Of a DNA stretch of 64,000 bases, positions 1 to 14,070 are shown piece by piece. The stretch's first letter is position 1; each line of letters begins with the position of its first letter. Both the position numbers and the translations under genes were made by a program. Source of the stretch: an uncultured SAR86 cluster bacterium (GTDB lineage Bacteria > Pseudomonadota > Gammaproteobacteria > Magnimaribacterales > D2472); contig CAJIYI010000001.1 in assembly GCA_905181595.1 (NCBI GenBank), forward strand, positions 215,938-279,937, given 5' to 3'. The notes beneath the pieces are model-generated. The model saw only the letters and a program-made list of their open reading frames with translations. It made no database searches and had not been told where the DNA came from.

Positions 1-303
1 AATGAAGCATTGGGAATGGTTCGTCAGTGGCAAGACATGAATTATGGTGGGAGGCATTCCGCAAGTACATATGCAGACTCTTTGCCAGACTTTGTTAAGT
101 TAGCAGAATCATATGGCCACGTTGGCATGAAAGTAACTAAACAATCCCAGTTAAGAAAAACTTTAGATAAAGCATTTGCAATGAAAGATAGATTAGTTTT
201 TGTTGATGTATACGTTGACCCGAATGAGCACGTCTATCCAATGCTAGTTGCACCAAGTGGCAGCATGCAAGACATGTGGATTAAAAAAAATACAAAAGCA
301 TGA
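1..303 (+). CDS. ilvI: Acetolactate synthase large subunit, C-terminal fragment (cut by window edge)
   Basis: Only the last 100 codons are present; the gene begins before the window. The frame is open from base 1. Motifs such as LGMVRQWQ, GGRHSAS and the end DPNEHVYPMLVAPSGSM are typical of the ThDP-binding C-terminal domain of acetolactate synthase. The enzyme condenses two pyruvates (or pyruvate and 2-ketobutyrate) in the first common step of valine, leucine and isoleucine synthesis. The TGA stop overlaps the ATG of the regulatory subunit by ATGA, indicating translational coupling. The choice between the names ilvI and ilvB rests on the ilvH partner and is not certain. Confidence 0.95.
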   Translation, partial: NEALGMVRQWQDMNYGGRHSASTYADSLPDFVKLAESYGHVGMKVTKQSQLRKTLDKAFAMKDRLVFVDVYVDPNEHVYPMLVAPSGSMQDMWIKKNTKA

Positions 304-788
304 AGAGAATAATATCAATTTTACTCGAAAATAAACCAGGCGCCCTTGCAAGAGTAGTTGGGTTATTTCATCAGCGGGGCTATAACATTGAAAGCTTGAA
401 TGTTGGACCGGTATTTGATGGTACTTATTCTAGAATGACGGTGACTACCAGAGGCTCTGAGAATGATGTTGAGCAAATCACCAAACAAATTAATAAAATA
501 ATTGACGTTATTAAAGTTTCAGATTTAACTGAAGGCGAACATCATGAATATGAATTTATTCTTATAAAATATAATAAATTTAAATTAACACCAAAAATTC
601 AGAAAACACTGAAGCCCCTCAGTGGCAAGGTATTAGAAAAAAATATAAAAGTAATTGTAATGTCCGCATTTGGGCCATCGAGTGATATAGAAAAAGCAAT
701 CAAGACTATAGGTAAATCTAATTTGCTAGAAATTGCCAGATCTGGATGCTTGGGCCTTCATGAAGGGGAAAAAGTTTTAAAAATTTAG
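300..788 (+). CDS. ilvH: Acetolactate synthase small (regulatory) subunit
   Basis: 162 residues, matching the roughly 163-residue IlvH family. The N-terminal ACT domain is recognisable from ISILLENKPGALARVVGLF and the following RGYNIESLNVG, which form the valine-binding interface in this family. The C-terminal half (about residues 80-162) is the ALS small-subunit domain, ending GCLGLHEGEKVLKI. The subunit activates the large subunit and gives valine feedback inhibition. It starts inside the ilvI stop codon and ends 12 bases before ilvC, so the three genes form one operon. Confidence 0.96.
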   Translation: MKRIISILLENKPGALARVVGLFHQRGYNIESLNVGPVFDGTYSRMTVTTRGSENDVEQITKQINKIIDVIKVSDLTEGEHHEYEFILIKYNKFKLTPKIQKTLKPLSGKVLEKNIKVIVMSAFGPSSDIEKAIKTIGKSNLLEIARSGCLGLHEGEKVLKI

Positions 789-1844
<1,056 letters not shown>

Positions 1845-1855
1845 TTCTAAAACCG

Positions 1856-1883
1856 TTGATATTTAGAATCAAGGGTATACAAT
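1856..1883 (+). promoter_or_regulatory. Predicted rRNA operon promoter
   Basis: TTGATA (1856-1861) and TACAAT (1878-1883) are separated by 16 bases; each matches the sigma-70 consensus at five of six positions. A C/G-rich stretch (ctccgttccgg) follows, as in stringently controlled rRNA promoters. The predicted transcription start is near 1890. Inferred from sequence only. Confidence 0.6.
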
Positions 1884-1891
1884 TCTCCGTT

Positions 1892-1921
1892 CCGGCCTAG
1901 AGCCGGCAAGTTCTTTTAACA
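1892..1921 (+). promoter_or_regulatory. rRNA leader antitermination signals (boxB/boxA-like)
   Basis: A short hairpin (CCGGC at 1892-1896 with GCCGG at 1902-1906) is followed at 1910-1921 by GTTCTTTTAACA, whose right half matches the bacterial boxA consensus TGCTCTTTAACA. The order hairpin then boxA is that of rRNA leaders where NusB/NusE assemble an antitermination complex. The boxA match is partial. Confidence 0.45.
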
Positions 1922-1922
1922 T

Positions 1923-1942
1923 ATTTGGTTACTCGTGTGGGT
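1923..1942 (+). repeat. 16S processing stem, left arm
   Basis: This 20-base segment is complementary, apart from one possible G-U pair, to 3568-3587 just after the 16S gene. The arms would enclose pre-16S RNA in a long duplex, the usual RNase III substrate. Confidence 0.7.
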
Positions 1943-2011
1943 GTTCAAAATACGAGATTTAAATATTTTTCGTTACTTTTAATATTTTATAAAAGTAACA
2001 CAACATGATTA

Positions 2012-3546
<1,535 letters not shown>

Positions 3547-3811
3547 ACGATATTTTCGTACTAGAGTACCCACACGAGTAATCAAATATATTAAAAGAAG
3601 TTATTTATAAGTTTTGGTATGTAATTTTCTAGTGTATAAATCTTTTTAAGATATATACACCAGTGTCATATCTTTTATTAGATATGTACACGATAGATCA
3701 CTGCATTTAATAGAAGAAAATTTTATTAAGTTATTCTCAAACAATAACGAAAAAAACTTAGTCTGCAATAAAAAGGTCGACTAAGTATATAACCCTTTTT
3801 TAGGGTTATAT
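3547..3811 (+). other. 16S-23S internal transcribed spacer without tRNA genes
   Basis: The 265-base spacer is AT-rich and has no cloverleaf; the tRNA-Ile/tRNA-Ala or tRNA-Glu genes usual in gammaproteobacterial spacers are absent. It contains the right arm of the 16S stem (3568-3587) and the left arm of the 23S stem (3730-3745, pairing with 6723-6738). A hairpin (AACCCttttttaGGGTT, 3791-3807) lies just before the 23S gene. Confidence 0.85.
3568..3587 (+). repeat. 16S processing stem, right arm
   Basis: Contains ACCCACACGAGTAA, the reverse complement of 1929-1942, and pairs over 20 bases with 1923-1942. Confidence 0.7.
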
Positions 3812-6702
<2,891 letters not shown>

Positions 6703-6773
6703 GTAACCTTAAAAAAGGTTCCATTGTTTAAGAATAACAAAAAATTTGTAGTGAAAAGAATTACATACCAGTT

Positions 6774-6892
6774 TGCCTGATGACAATAGCAGTTTGGTAC
6801 CACCTGATCCCATCTCGAACTCAGAAGTGAAACGGACTTACGCCAATGGTAGTGCAAGGTCTCCTTGTGTGAGAGTAGGTAATCGTCAGGCT
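6774..6892 (+). rRNA. rrf: 5S ribosomal RNA
   Basis: About 119 bases; the 5' TGCCTGA pairs with the 3' TCAGGC(T). Conserved internal segments are CCATCTCGAACTCAGAAGTGAAAC and CCAATGGTAGTG. It lies 71 bases after the 23S gene and ends immediately before a terminator. Confidence 0.96.
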
Positions 6893-6901
6893 TTTTCTTT
6901 T

Positions 6902-6936
6902 AAAGGCTCTTAGATTTATCTAAGGGCCTTTTTTTT
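6902..6936 (+). terminator. rRNA operon rho-independent terminator
   Basis: GGCtCTTAGAT pairs with ATCTAAGgGCC around a short loop, followed by eight T residues. It directly follows 5S rRNA. Confidence 0.9.
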
Positions 6937-6937
6937 G

Positions 6938-6945
6938 TATAAAAT
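6938..6945 (+). promoter_or_regulatory. Possible -10 element (TATAAAAT) directly before the SnoaL-like gene
   Basis: TATAAAAT lies inside the tail of the rRNA terminator, 6 bases before the ATG at 6952. No Shine-Dalgarno sequence precedes the start, so the mRNA may be leaderless. The -35 region is poor. Confidence 0.35.
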
Positions 6946-6951
6946 AAAGCT

Positions 6952-7392
6952 ATGGATATTAAAGAAATTTCAGATCGACTTGAGCTAGAGAAATTAGTCA
7001 CGGATTATGCAACTGCAGTTGATACTAAACAATTTAGTGAATTCCATAATTTATTCACACGCGATGCCTTGATAGATTACACAGCCGTTGGAGGTATCTC
7101 AGGAAATCTCCAAGAAATAATTACCTACCTAGAAAGCGCCTTAGATTTTTTTCCAAACTATCAGCATTTTATTTCTAATATTTCTCTTACTATCACAGGT
7201 AATAATGCTACCGGGAAAGTAATGTGTTTTAATCCAATGCAAACCAAAGAAAATCAGGTTTTTTTTCTAGGTATTTGGTATCACGATACCTATATCAATA
7301 TTGATGATCAGTGGTTTATTTCATCTAGGATTGAAGAGAGCTCTTGGTCTCACAATGTTCCAAACTCTGTAAGCACCGAGCCACAAAAATGA
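6952..7392 (+). CDS. SnoaL-like / NTF2-fold protein of unknown function
   Basis: 146 residues. The N-terminal pattern (helix ISDRLELEKLVTDYATAVDTKQFSEFHNLFTRDALIDY) is the usual opening of SnoaL-like (SnoaL_4) NTF2-superfamily proteins. The fold is a cone-shaped alpha+beta barrel used both by small enzymes and by ligand-binding proteins, so the substrate cannot be inferred. There is no signal peptide. The TGA stop overlaps the coaE start by ATGA, suggesting cotranslation. Its position directly upstream of coaE-yacG is not an arrangement I recognise from other gammaproteobacteria. Confidence 0.75.
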   Translation: MDIKEISDRLELEKLVTDYATAVDTKQFSEFHNLFTRDALIDYTAVGGISGNLQEIITYLESALDFFPNYQHFISNISLTITGNNATGKVMCFNPMQTKENQVFFLGIWYHDTYINIDDQWFISSRIEESSWSHNVPNSVSTEPQK

Positions 7393-7985
7393 TTATTGGT
7401 CTCACTGGAGGAATTGGCTCAGGAAAATCTGCTGCTGGTAGCTTCTTTGAATCGCATAAAGTAACAGTTATTGATGCAGATCAATTGGCCAAGGATGCAT
7501 TGGATATAAATACTCCTGGTTTTAATCATGCCGTAGAGTTATTTGGCCTTTCAATTTTAGATACTACAGGCCATATTGATAGAGAAGTGTTAAGAAGTAT
7601 TGTTTTCAACGATCAAGATAAAAAAACTAGGCTTGAATCTATAGTTCACCCTATTGTTCGTGATTTAATGTTTGATAGCATTGCAAAATCTACCTCACTC
7701 TATTCTATTATTATGGTCCCATTAATTTTCGAATCTCAAAGCATGAGTTCCTATGACAGAATTCTGGTTGTTGATTGTGAAGAGTCACTTCAGTTAGAAA
7801 GAGCCTGCGCAAGAGATGGAAGTTCTACTGATTTGATAGGCAAGATTATCAATTCCCAATGCAAGCGTGATGAACGCTTAAGCATAGCCAATGATATTCT
7901 TCCCAACAATGAAACTTTAGATATTTTAGAAGTAAAGGTCGCTAAACTACATAAATTTTATTTAGGAATCTGTGCTAATGACTAA
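7389..7985 (+). CDS. coaE: Dephospho-CoA kinase
   Basis: 198 residues with the P-loop GGIGSGKS at residues 7-14. Further family marks are [10 protein letters not shown] and, around residues 80-90, the [10 protein letters not shown] segment. It phosphorylates dephospho-CoA at the 3' ribose hydroxyl, the last step of coenzyme A synthesis. I chose ATG 7389, which overlaps the preceding stop, because the longer in-frame start at 7344 adds 15 residues with no family match. The last codons overlap yacG. Confidence 0.95.
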   Translation: MIIGLTGGIGSGKSAAGSFFESHKVTVIDADQLAKDALDINTPGFNHAVELFGLSILDTTGHIDREVLRSIVFNDQDKKTRLESIVHPIVRDLMFDSIAKSTSLYSIIMVPLIFESQSMSSYDRILVVDCEESLQLERACARDGSSTDLIGKIINSQCKRDERLSIANDILPNNETLDILEVKVAKLHKFYLGICAND

Positions 7986-8145
7986 AAAGTGCCCTCAATG
8001 TGAAACTTCAGCAGATCTTAGCAAAGTTAATAAATTTAGACCGTTCTGCTCTGAAAGGTGCAAGTTAATTGATTTGGGGACCTGGGCAAATGAAGAAAAA
8101 TTAATTAGTCGCCCTATGGAGTCAGAAGATTTTTATGATGAGTAG
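7978..8145 (+). CDS. yacG: YacG zinc-ribbon protein (DNA gyrase inhibitor family)
   Basis: 55 residues. Four cysteines (C5, C8, C24, C28) form the YacG treble-clef zinc site, with the signature [15 protein letters not shown]. In E. coli YacG binds GyrB and inhibits gyrase. It overlaps the end of coaE by eight bases, and coaE-yacG adjacency is common in gammaproteobacteria. It ends only 17 bases before the convergent secA stop. Confidence 0.93.
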   Translation: MTKKCPQCETSADLSKVNKFRPFCSERCKLIDLGTWANEEKLISRPMESEDFYDE

Positions 8146-8161
8146 TCTCGGAAACTAGTTT

Positions 8162-10828
8162 TTAGGTATTTCCGTGGCATTGTTTAAATTTCTTTCCTGA
8201 CCCGCAGTGACATGGATCATTTCTTCCAAGCTTCGGTTCATCTCTTGTAATGCTTTTTGGGCTTGTGTTTTGAGCATTCTCATTCCCTACCTCTAAATCT
8301 GGTTTCGCTTGTTGTAATCTCATTTCTTTATTTTTTTGTGCCTCAAGCGATCTCTGTTCTAATTCTTGTATCTCTTCCTCGCTGGCTATCTCTAATCTAA
8401 AAAGAATTTTTATCGCCTCTGTATTAATTGCATTAAGCATAGTTTCAAACATTTCAAAGGCTTCACGCTTATATTCATTTTTTGGATTCTTCTGAGCATA
8501 GGCTCTTAGTCCTACACTTTGCCTGAGGTGATCCATTTCAGCTAAATGGTCTTTCCAGTGGACATCTAGGATCTGAAGCATTACCTGCTTTTCTAATTGC
8601 GCAATATTCTGTTCAATTGAGATATATTTTTCTTTGTACCTGATGGCTGCTGTATTTGAAATCAAGTCAGCAATGAGCTCTGGTGTTAATTTTTTATCCT
8701 GATTTACTTGATTCTGAATATTTACTTCAATTAGATAGTGTTCAGTTAAATGCCTATCTAGTTCCGCTAATCTCCATTGGCTTTCTACAGATTCAAGAGG
8801 GACAAAGTCCTCAGAGATAACATGCATTTCTTCCGAAATTAAATCATTTATAGCTTCTGAAATATTATCTTCTTCTAATAATTGGGATCTTAAGGAATAA
8901 ATAGCCTGCCTTTGATCATTCGCAACATCATCGTATTCTAAGAGGCTCTTTCTTATATCAAAGTTTCTGCTTTCTATTCTTTTTTGAGCATTTTCTATGC
9001 CTCTAGATAGCATTTTATGCTCAATATGATCATCACCCATTCCTATCCGTTCAAACAGAGCTCTTCGACTATCAGTAATAAAGAGCCTCAATAGATCATC
9101 TTCTAATGATAAAAAGAATTTTGAGTATCCAGGATCTCCCTGTCGCCCTGAGCGACCTCTTAATTGATTATCAATTCTCCTGGATTCATGTCGTTCGGTT
9201 CCAAGGATATGAAGTCCCCCAGCATCTAGTACTTTTTGATGACGTTCATCCCATTCCAAATCATCGTCACTCTTCATACCACCAAGAACTATATCAGTTC
9301 CTCTGCCCGCCATATTGGTTGCAATAGTTACAACGCCTGGCCTACCTGCATTTGCTATTATTTCTGCCTCTTTCTCATGTTGCTTAGCATTCAGAACCTG
9401 ATGAGCTATATTTTTTCTCTTTAATAGCTCAGACACTACCTCTGATGATTCAACTGAAGCTGTGCCAACAAGGATAGGCGCTTCTTTCTCTTTTAATAGC
9501 TCTATTTCTGCTATTAGCGCTTTGAACTTTGCTTCTCTTGTTAAAAATACTAGGTCCTCATTATCAATCCTCGCCATTGGCTGATTTGTTGGGATAATTG
9601 ATACATTTAATCCATAGATCTCCGCAAACTCAGCTGCTTCAGTATCAGCTGTACCTGTCATACCTGACAGCTGAGAAAATAATCTAAAAAAGTTTTGATA
9701 AGTCGTTGAGGCAAGGGTTTGCGATTCTTTTTGAATTGGAACATTTTCTTTACACTCGAGCGCTTGATGGATTCCTTCGCTCATTCTTCTGCCTGACATA
9801 GTCCTGCCTGTATGTTCGTCAACAAGAAGGACTTCTTGGCCTCTCACAAGGTAGTGAACATTTTTTTTAAACAGATATGCAGCTTTTAATGTGGCATTTA
9901 CATACCGCATAATCTTAATATTGCTGACTGAGTAAAGACTATCCTCAGATTGGAGTAAACCTAAATCTTCTAAATATTTCTCAACTTCAATGTAACCCTC
10001 ATCAGTTAATTCTACAGACCGATTCTTTTCATCAATCATGTAATGCCCAATCTCATCTTCTAATAATGGCTCTTCCTCGGTCCCTTCTCTGAGTTGCTGC
10101 TTAAGCTTTGGAATAATTTTTTTAATTTGAACGTAATATTCAGCGCTCTCGTTCGTTGGTCCTGAGATAATTAATGGCGTTCTTGCTTCGTCAATTAGAA
10201 TGGAATCTACCTCATCTACAATTGCAAAATCTAGTGCACATTGAACCTTATCTTCAGCTCTAAGAGCCATGTTATCTCTTAAGTAGTCAAAGCCTAGCTC
10301 TCCGTTGGTGGCATAAATTACATCGCATTCATATGAATGTTTTTTTTCTTCAAAATTTTGATTCGAGTGAATCACCCCAACGCTCAGGCCTAGAAACTCA
10401 TAGACAGGACGCATCCACTCCGCATCTCTCTGCGCAAGATAGTCATTTACTGTTACTAATACAACTTTGTTGCCTTGGACAGCATTGAGATATGCTGGCA
10501 GAGTTGCAACTAAAGTTTTGCCTTCTCCAGTTTTCATTTCTGCGATATTGCCATCAGCGAGAGCAATGCCACCAAGCATTTGAGAATCAAAATGGCGTAA
10601 GCCTGTAGTTCTGACGCTTGCTTCTCGCGTTGCAGCAAATGCATGAGGAATAAGATTGCTTAGATCATCGGCATAATTTTTTGCTAGCTTATCTTTTAGG
10701 GCAAAGAGCTCGGCATCATCCATGCTCTGGTATTCAGCTTCCAGTAAGTTAATTTGATCAACATGAACCTGCATTTTTTTTAATGCACGTTGATTGCTGC
10801 TGCCAAATATTTTTTGTAAGAAAGACAT
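8162..10828 (-). CDS. secA: Preprotein translocase ATPase SecA
   Basis: 888 residues (E. coli 901). The Walker A motif TGEGKT lies at about residue 105, the Walker B/DEAD-type VDEVDSILIDEARTPLI near 207-223, and the second nucleotide-binding fold with TNMAGRGTDI near 500 and GRSGRQGDPG near 545. The helical scaffold follows, and the C-terminus carries the zinc-binding SEC-C motif CHCGSGKKFKQCH. SecA drives post-translational export through SecYEG, both of whose essential subunits are also in this window. The next gene upstream on the same strand is lpxC, as is common in gammaproteobacteria. Confidence 0.98.
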   Translation of the reverse strand: MSFLQKIFGSSNQRALKKMQVHVDQINLLEAEYQSMDDAELFALKDKLAKNYADDLSNLIPHAFAATREASVRTTGLRHFDSQMLGGIALADGNIAEMKTGEGKTLVATLPAYLNAVQGNKVVLVTVNDYLAQRDAEWMRPVYEFLGLSVGVIHSNQNFEEKKHSYECDVIYATNGELGFDYLRDNMALRAEDKVQCALDFAIVDEVDSILIDEARTPLIISGPTNESAEYYVQIKKIIPKLKQQLREGTEEEPLLEDEIGHYMIDEKNRSVELTDEGYIEVEKYLEDLGLLQSEDSLYSVSNIKIMRYVNATLKAAYLFKKNVHYLVRGQEVLLVDEHTGRTMSGRRMSEGIHQALECKENVPIQKESQTLASTTYQNFFRLFSQLSGMTGTADTEAAEFAEIYGLNVSIIPTNQPMARIDNEDLVFLTREAKFKALIAEIELLKEKEAPILVGTASVESSEVVSELLKRKNIAHQVLNAKQHEKEAEIIANAGRPGVVTIATNMAGRGTDIVLGGMKSDDDLEWDERHQKVLDAGGLHILGTERHESRRIDNQLRGRSGRQGDPGYSKFFLSLEDDLLRLFITDSRRALFERIGMGDDHIEHKMLSRGIENAQKRIESRNFDIRKSLLEYDDVANDQRQAIYSLRSQLLEEDNISEAINDLISEEMHVISEDFVPLESVESQWRLAELDRHLTEHYLIEVNIQNQVNQDKKLTPELIADLISNTAAIRYKEKYISIEQNIAQLEKQVMLQILDVHWKDHLAEMDHLRQSVGLRAYAQKNPKNEYKREAFEMFETMLNAINTEAIKILFRLEIASEEEIQELEQRSLEAQKNKEMRLQQAKPDLEVGNENAQNTSPKSITRDEPKLGRNDPCHCGSGKKFKQCHGNT

Positions 10829-10861
10829 ATCTTAAATTGTAATTAACTCTGTTAGTTTTAT

Positions 10862-11785
10862 TTATAACTGTTCTGCATCGCCAAATGGAGCTCTTACATA
10901 TGATATGGGGGCGATTGATGAATCTTCAAATGTAACAACTTCCCATGCATCTTCTGATGCAAGTATTTTTCTTAGCAGTTCATTATTCAATGAATGACCT
11001 GATTTATATCCAGAGAATTGTCCAATTAAATTATGACCAAGAAGATATAAGTCTCCAATAGCATCTAACATTTTATGTTTCACAAACTCATCATCAAATC
11101 TTAATCCCTCTTCATTTAAAATGCCGCCTTCTCCAATAGCGATAGCATTTGTAACGCTGGCACCCAACGCTAAGCCTTGGGACTGCAAGAAGTCCATATC
11201 TTTAACTGAGCCAAAGGTTCTTGCTCTGCAAACCTCTTTTACAAAAGAAGTGGATGAAAAATCAATTGAAGACTTTTGCGAATGTTGCTTGATAGTTGCA
11301 TCATCAAAGTCAATTTCAAAAGATACTTTAAAGCCGTCAAATGGCTTAATGGCTGCATATGTATCGCCTCGCTCAACTCGAACTTCTTTTTTTACTTTAA
11401 TAAACTTCTTTAGTTCTTCTTGCTCGACTAGACCGGCAGATTGAATTAAAAAAACAAACGGGCTTGCGCTGCCATCCATAATTGGAATTTCGGGACCATT
11501 AACTTTAATAATGCAGTTATCAATTCCTAAGCCAGCTATTGCTGAAAGTAGGTGTTCAATGGTTCCAATTTTATAACCTTCTTTAAACAAAGAGGTTGAG
11601 AGAGTTGTATCACCTACGAATTCAAATATGGCCGGAATCTCAATTTCCGGATCTAGATCATTGCGAATAAAAGTAATGCCAGCATTTATTGGAGCGGGCA
11701 ATAGCTCTAGAGTCATGTCTTGTCCGCTGTGAAGACCTACTCCAACAGCTTTAATAGGATTTTTAATTGTTCTTTGTACTAACAT
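10862..11785 (-). CDS. lpxC: UDP-3-O-acyl-N-acetylglucosamine deacetylase
   Basis: 307 residues (E. coli 305). The start [18 protein letters not shown], the first zinc-ligand segment [16 protein letters not shown], and [15 protein letters not shown] carrying the other His and Asp ligands are all present. It catalyses the committed, zinc-dependent deacetylation in lipid A synthesis, so the cell makes LPS. A perfect TATAAT can be read on the minus strand at 11817-11812, about 27 bases before the start, and may be its promoter. Confidence 0.97.
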   Translation of the reverse strand: MLVQRTIKNPIKAVGVGLHSGQDMTLELLPAPINAGITFIRNDLDPEIEIPAIFEFVGDTTLSTSLFKEGYKIGTIEHLLSAIAGLGIDNCIIKVNGPEIPIMDGSASPFVFLIQSAGLVEQEELKKFIKVKKEVRVERGDTYAAIKPFDGFKVSFEIDFDDATIKQHSQKSSIDFSSTSFVKEVCRARTFGSVKDMDFLQSQGLALGASVTNAIAIGEGGILNEEGLRFDDEFVKHKMLDAIGDLYLLGHNLIGQFSGYKSGHSLNNELLRKILASEDAWEVVTFEDSSIAPISYVRAPFGDAEQL

Positions 11786-11825
11786 TTATAATGGTCTCTT
11801 AATGCTTAATAATTATAGAGTAAAT

Positions 11826-12551
11826 TTACTCTAATTTTTGTCTTGCTATCTCAAAAAGTATTACACCTGCAGCAACAGATACATTTAAGCTATTTAAAGT
11901 TTCATTTTTGGATAACGTGCATACAGTGGAACATTTCTCTAGCGTTTTCTCTCTCATACCTTCTTCTTCTGACCCAATAATAGTTAAAATAGGTTTATTT
12001 AAGTCAAGCTCAGTGTGCATTGACTCAGCATGCTCGCTTGTCCCTAGGATCAAATAGCCTAATTTTTCAAAATGTTTTATGGCATTGATCAAGTTTGTTA
12101 CTGTAAATATTTTCATGGCCTCAGTTCCCCCAGCAGATACTTGCCTAACCAGAGGGGTGATCGGAGAACAATGATGTTTATTGATGATTACGCCAGCAAT
12201 ATTGCTGGCCGCAGCTGATCTAATGCAGGCTCCTAAATTTCGAGGATCAATGACATTGTCGATGACCAAAAAAGTAGGATTATCTCTTTGAATAGTTTCT
12301 TCATATTTTTTTAGGTCACTTAAATCTAAAATTTCCTCTTTCTTTAAAGTAGCCTCGGGGTGCTGGTTAAGATTTTTCTTTTTTTCAACGGAAACCGATG
12401 CCGCTTCTGCCAATGAAATTAAATTCTGGATTCTTGCATCGTTTCGATTTGCTGGGATAAAAATTTGCTTTATATTTTCTGGCGAGAGCTTCAACAACAT
12501 CTCAATAGTATGAAATCCTACCCGATGATTTGATTGGGATTCATTTTCCAT
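11826..12551 (-). CDS. rlmB: 23S rRNA (guanosine-2251-2'-O)-methyltransferase
   Basis: 241 residues. The small N-terminal substrate-binding domain (about 1-75) is followed by a SpoU-type knotted methyltransferase domain with its motifs: VIDNVIDPRNLGACIRSA (motif 1), IIGSEEEGM (motif 2) and SLNVSVAAGVILFE (motif 3). RlmB methylates the P-loop guanosine of 23S rRNA. Its start codon lies inside the end of the upstream exoribonuclease gene (11-base overlap), the rnr-rlmB order also found in E. coli. Confidence 0.94.
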   Translation of the reverse strand: MENESQSNHRVGFHTIEMLLKLSPENIKQIFIPANRNDARIQNLISLAEAASVSVEKKKNLNQHPEATLKKEEILDLSDLKKYEETIQRDNPTFLVIDNVIDPRNLGACIRSAAASNIAGVIINKHHCSPITPLVRQVSAGGTEAMKIFTVTNLINAIKHFEKLGYLILGTSEHAESMHTELDLNKPILTIIGSEEEGMREKTLEKCSTVCTLSKNETLNSLNVSVAAGVILFEIARQKLE

Positions 12552-14019
12552 TTGCGATGACTAAATTAATTTTTCTGTCCAAAGGTGAGATAGCAGCAAT
12601 CTTTACTTTCAGTTTCTGCCCTAGCTTAAAGCTTTTTCCGGTTTTTTTGCCTTTGAGGGTATTGGTCCCCTGGATAAGAAAATAACGATCTCCAGGTAAA
12701 TCTGATACATGCAGTAATCCAGAAATAAAATATGCCTCTAAATTTACAAATAAACCAAAATCGGTAACACCAGTTACTACGCCATCTATCTCAGAGCCAA
12801 CCTTATCTTTTAAGTATGAACAGATTAAAACCTGCTCAACTTGGCGGGAAGCTTTTTCTGCTCTTCGTTCTAGCACGGACGATTCTTCACACATATCCTG
12901 CAGTTGAGATTTATTGAAGGTGCTTTTCTTATGCGCCAATGACTTATTAATCATCCTATGGGTTAGCAAGTCAGGGTATCTTCGAATGGGAGAGGTAAAA
13001 TGAGCATATTGCTTGAGCTGCAAGCCAAAATGACCAAGATTATCTGTTGAATATTCTGCTCTAGCCAATGTTTGTAGCACTAGAATCTGGCCACTGTCAT
13101 CCTTTTTTTCAGCAGCTTTTTTTAAGCAGTAATTAATGGTTTCTAGTGGAGAAGACTGGCTAGCAATTTGAGCAGGAATTTGGAAATATTTTTTTAATAC
13201 CTCTAACTTACTAGGGTCAGGGTTCTCATGAATTCTGAAGACGCCAAAGTCAAAACGATCTTGCATAAATTCTGCAGCGCATTCATTTGCCAGCAACATA
13301 GATTCTTCTACCAACTTATGAGCTCGCATAGGCTTTTTAACTATTATATTTTTTACTTCTTGGTTGGGCGTTAACTCTAAGATAGCTTCCTTCGGGTTGA
13401 TCTCTAGAGCGTATCTGGATTGCCTAATTTTTAGTCTGCTCGTAGTTAATTTCTCTAAAGCATTAATAGATTCTATTACCTCTGCACCTTGAAGGGGTTG
13501 AGCATTGGTAATATGAGATTCTACTTGCTTGTAGGTTAGTCGCGCCTTTGAGTTAATGAGTGCGCTGTAGAATTTATATTTTAGTCTCTGGCCAGATGAA
13601 TCAAGCGACATCTCGCATACCATTGCACATCTGTCTTCATTGGGTCTCAGGGAGCAGATATCATTAGAGAGTCTTTCAGGGAGCATTGGAACCACAGTTC
13701 CAGGGAAGTAAATAGAAGTTCCCCTCTTTAAAGCCTCCTTATCTAATTTAGATCCAACCTCAACATAAAAGGAGACATCAGCAATTGCTACATACAAACT
13801 AAAACCATTGGAGTTTTTCTGGCAATAAATCGCATCATCAAAGTCTTTTGCATCTGCGCCATCAATAGTCGCAAAGGGTAAATTAGTTAAATCTTTACGG
13901 TACTTAGTTTTTTTAGTTTTACTTGCTATTAGATCGGCTTCTTTTAATAGCTCTGGCGACCACTCGGCAGGCAAATCATGCATTGAAATAGCATCTTGGA
14001 TAGCTTCTTTATAGATCAT
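12541..14019 (-). CDS. rnr: Short RNase R-type 3'-5' exoribonuclease (RNB plus S1 domains only)
   Basis: 492 residues, against about 813 for E. coli RNase R and 644 for RNase II. The RNB catalytic domain is complete: the acidic cluster IDGADAKDFDDAIY (D53, D56, D59, D61, D62), LPERLSNDICSLRPNEDR, and YAHFTSPIRRYPDLLTH. A C-terminal S1 domain (about 410-490) contains VTGVTDFGLFVNLEAYFISG. The N-terminal helix-turn-helix and two cold-shock domains of RNase R are absent. There is no room for them upstream: the divergent gene starts 51 bases away and a perfect TATAAT lies just before the ATG. The function, degradation of structured RNA and rRNA quality control, is inferred from the family. Confidence 0.88.
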   Translation of the reverse strand: MIYKEAIQDAISMHDLPAEWSPELLKEADLIASKTKKTKYRKDLTNLPFATIDGADAKDFDDAIYCQKNSNGFSLYVAIADVSFYVEVGSKLDKEALKRGTSIYFPGTVVPMLPERLSNDICSLRPNEDRCAMVCEMSLDSSGQRLKYKFYSALINSKARLTYKQVESHITNAQPLQGAEVIESINALEKLTTSRLKIRQSRYALEINPKEAILELTPNQEVKNIIVKKPMRAHKLVEESMLLANECAAEFMQDRFDFGVFRIHENPDPSKLEVLKKYFQIPAQIASQSSPLETINYCLKKAAEKKDDSGQILVLQTLARAEYSTDNLGHFGLQLKQYAHFTSPIRRYPDLLTHRMINKSLAHKKSTFNKSQLQDMCEESSVLERRAEKASRQVEQVLICSYLKDKVGSEIDGVVTGVTDFGLFVNLEAYFISGLLHVSDLPGDRYFLIQGTNTLKGKKTGKSFKLGQKLKVKIAAISPLDRKINLVIANGK

Positions 14020-14026
14020 TTGTTTG

Positions 14027-14032
14027 ATTATA
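14027..14032 (-). promoter_or_regulatory. -10 element (TATAAT) directly before the exoribonuclease gene
   Basis: A perfect TATAAT reads on the minus strand 7 bases upstream of the ATG at 14019. A start of transcription 6-7 bases later would fall on the ATG, giving a leaderless mRNA. No good -35 box and no Shine-Dalgarno sequence were found. Confidence 0.4.
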
Positions 14033-14056
14033 GACTTGTAATAAGATTAGGAAGGC

Positions 14057-14062
14057 TATAGT
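14057..14062 (+). promoter_or_regulatory. -10-like element (TATAGT) before the small secreted CxxCH gene
   Basis: TATAGT matches TATAAT at five of six positions, with TTGTAA at 14036-14041 as a weak -35 and a 15-base spacer. The predicted transcript start falls at or just before the ATG at 14071. Confidence 0.35.
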
Positions 14063-14070
14063 ATCGCGAA

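Noticed and set aside
7344-7388. Longer N-terminus for coaE
   Set aside because: The 15 extra residues do not resemble the family, and the P-loop normally begins a few residues after the start.
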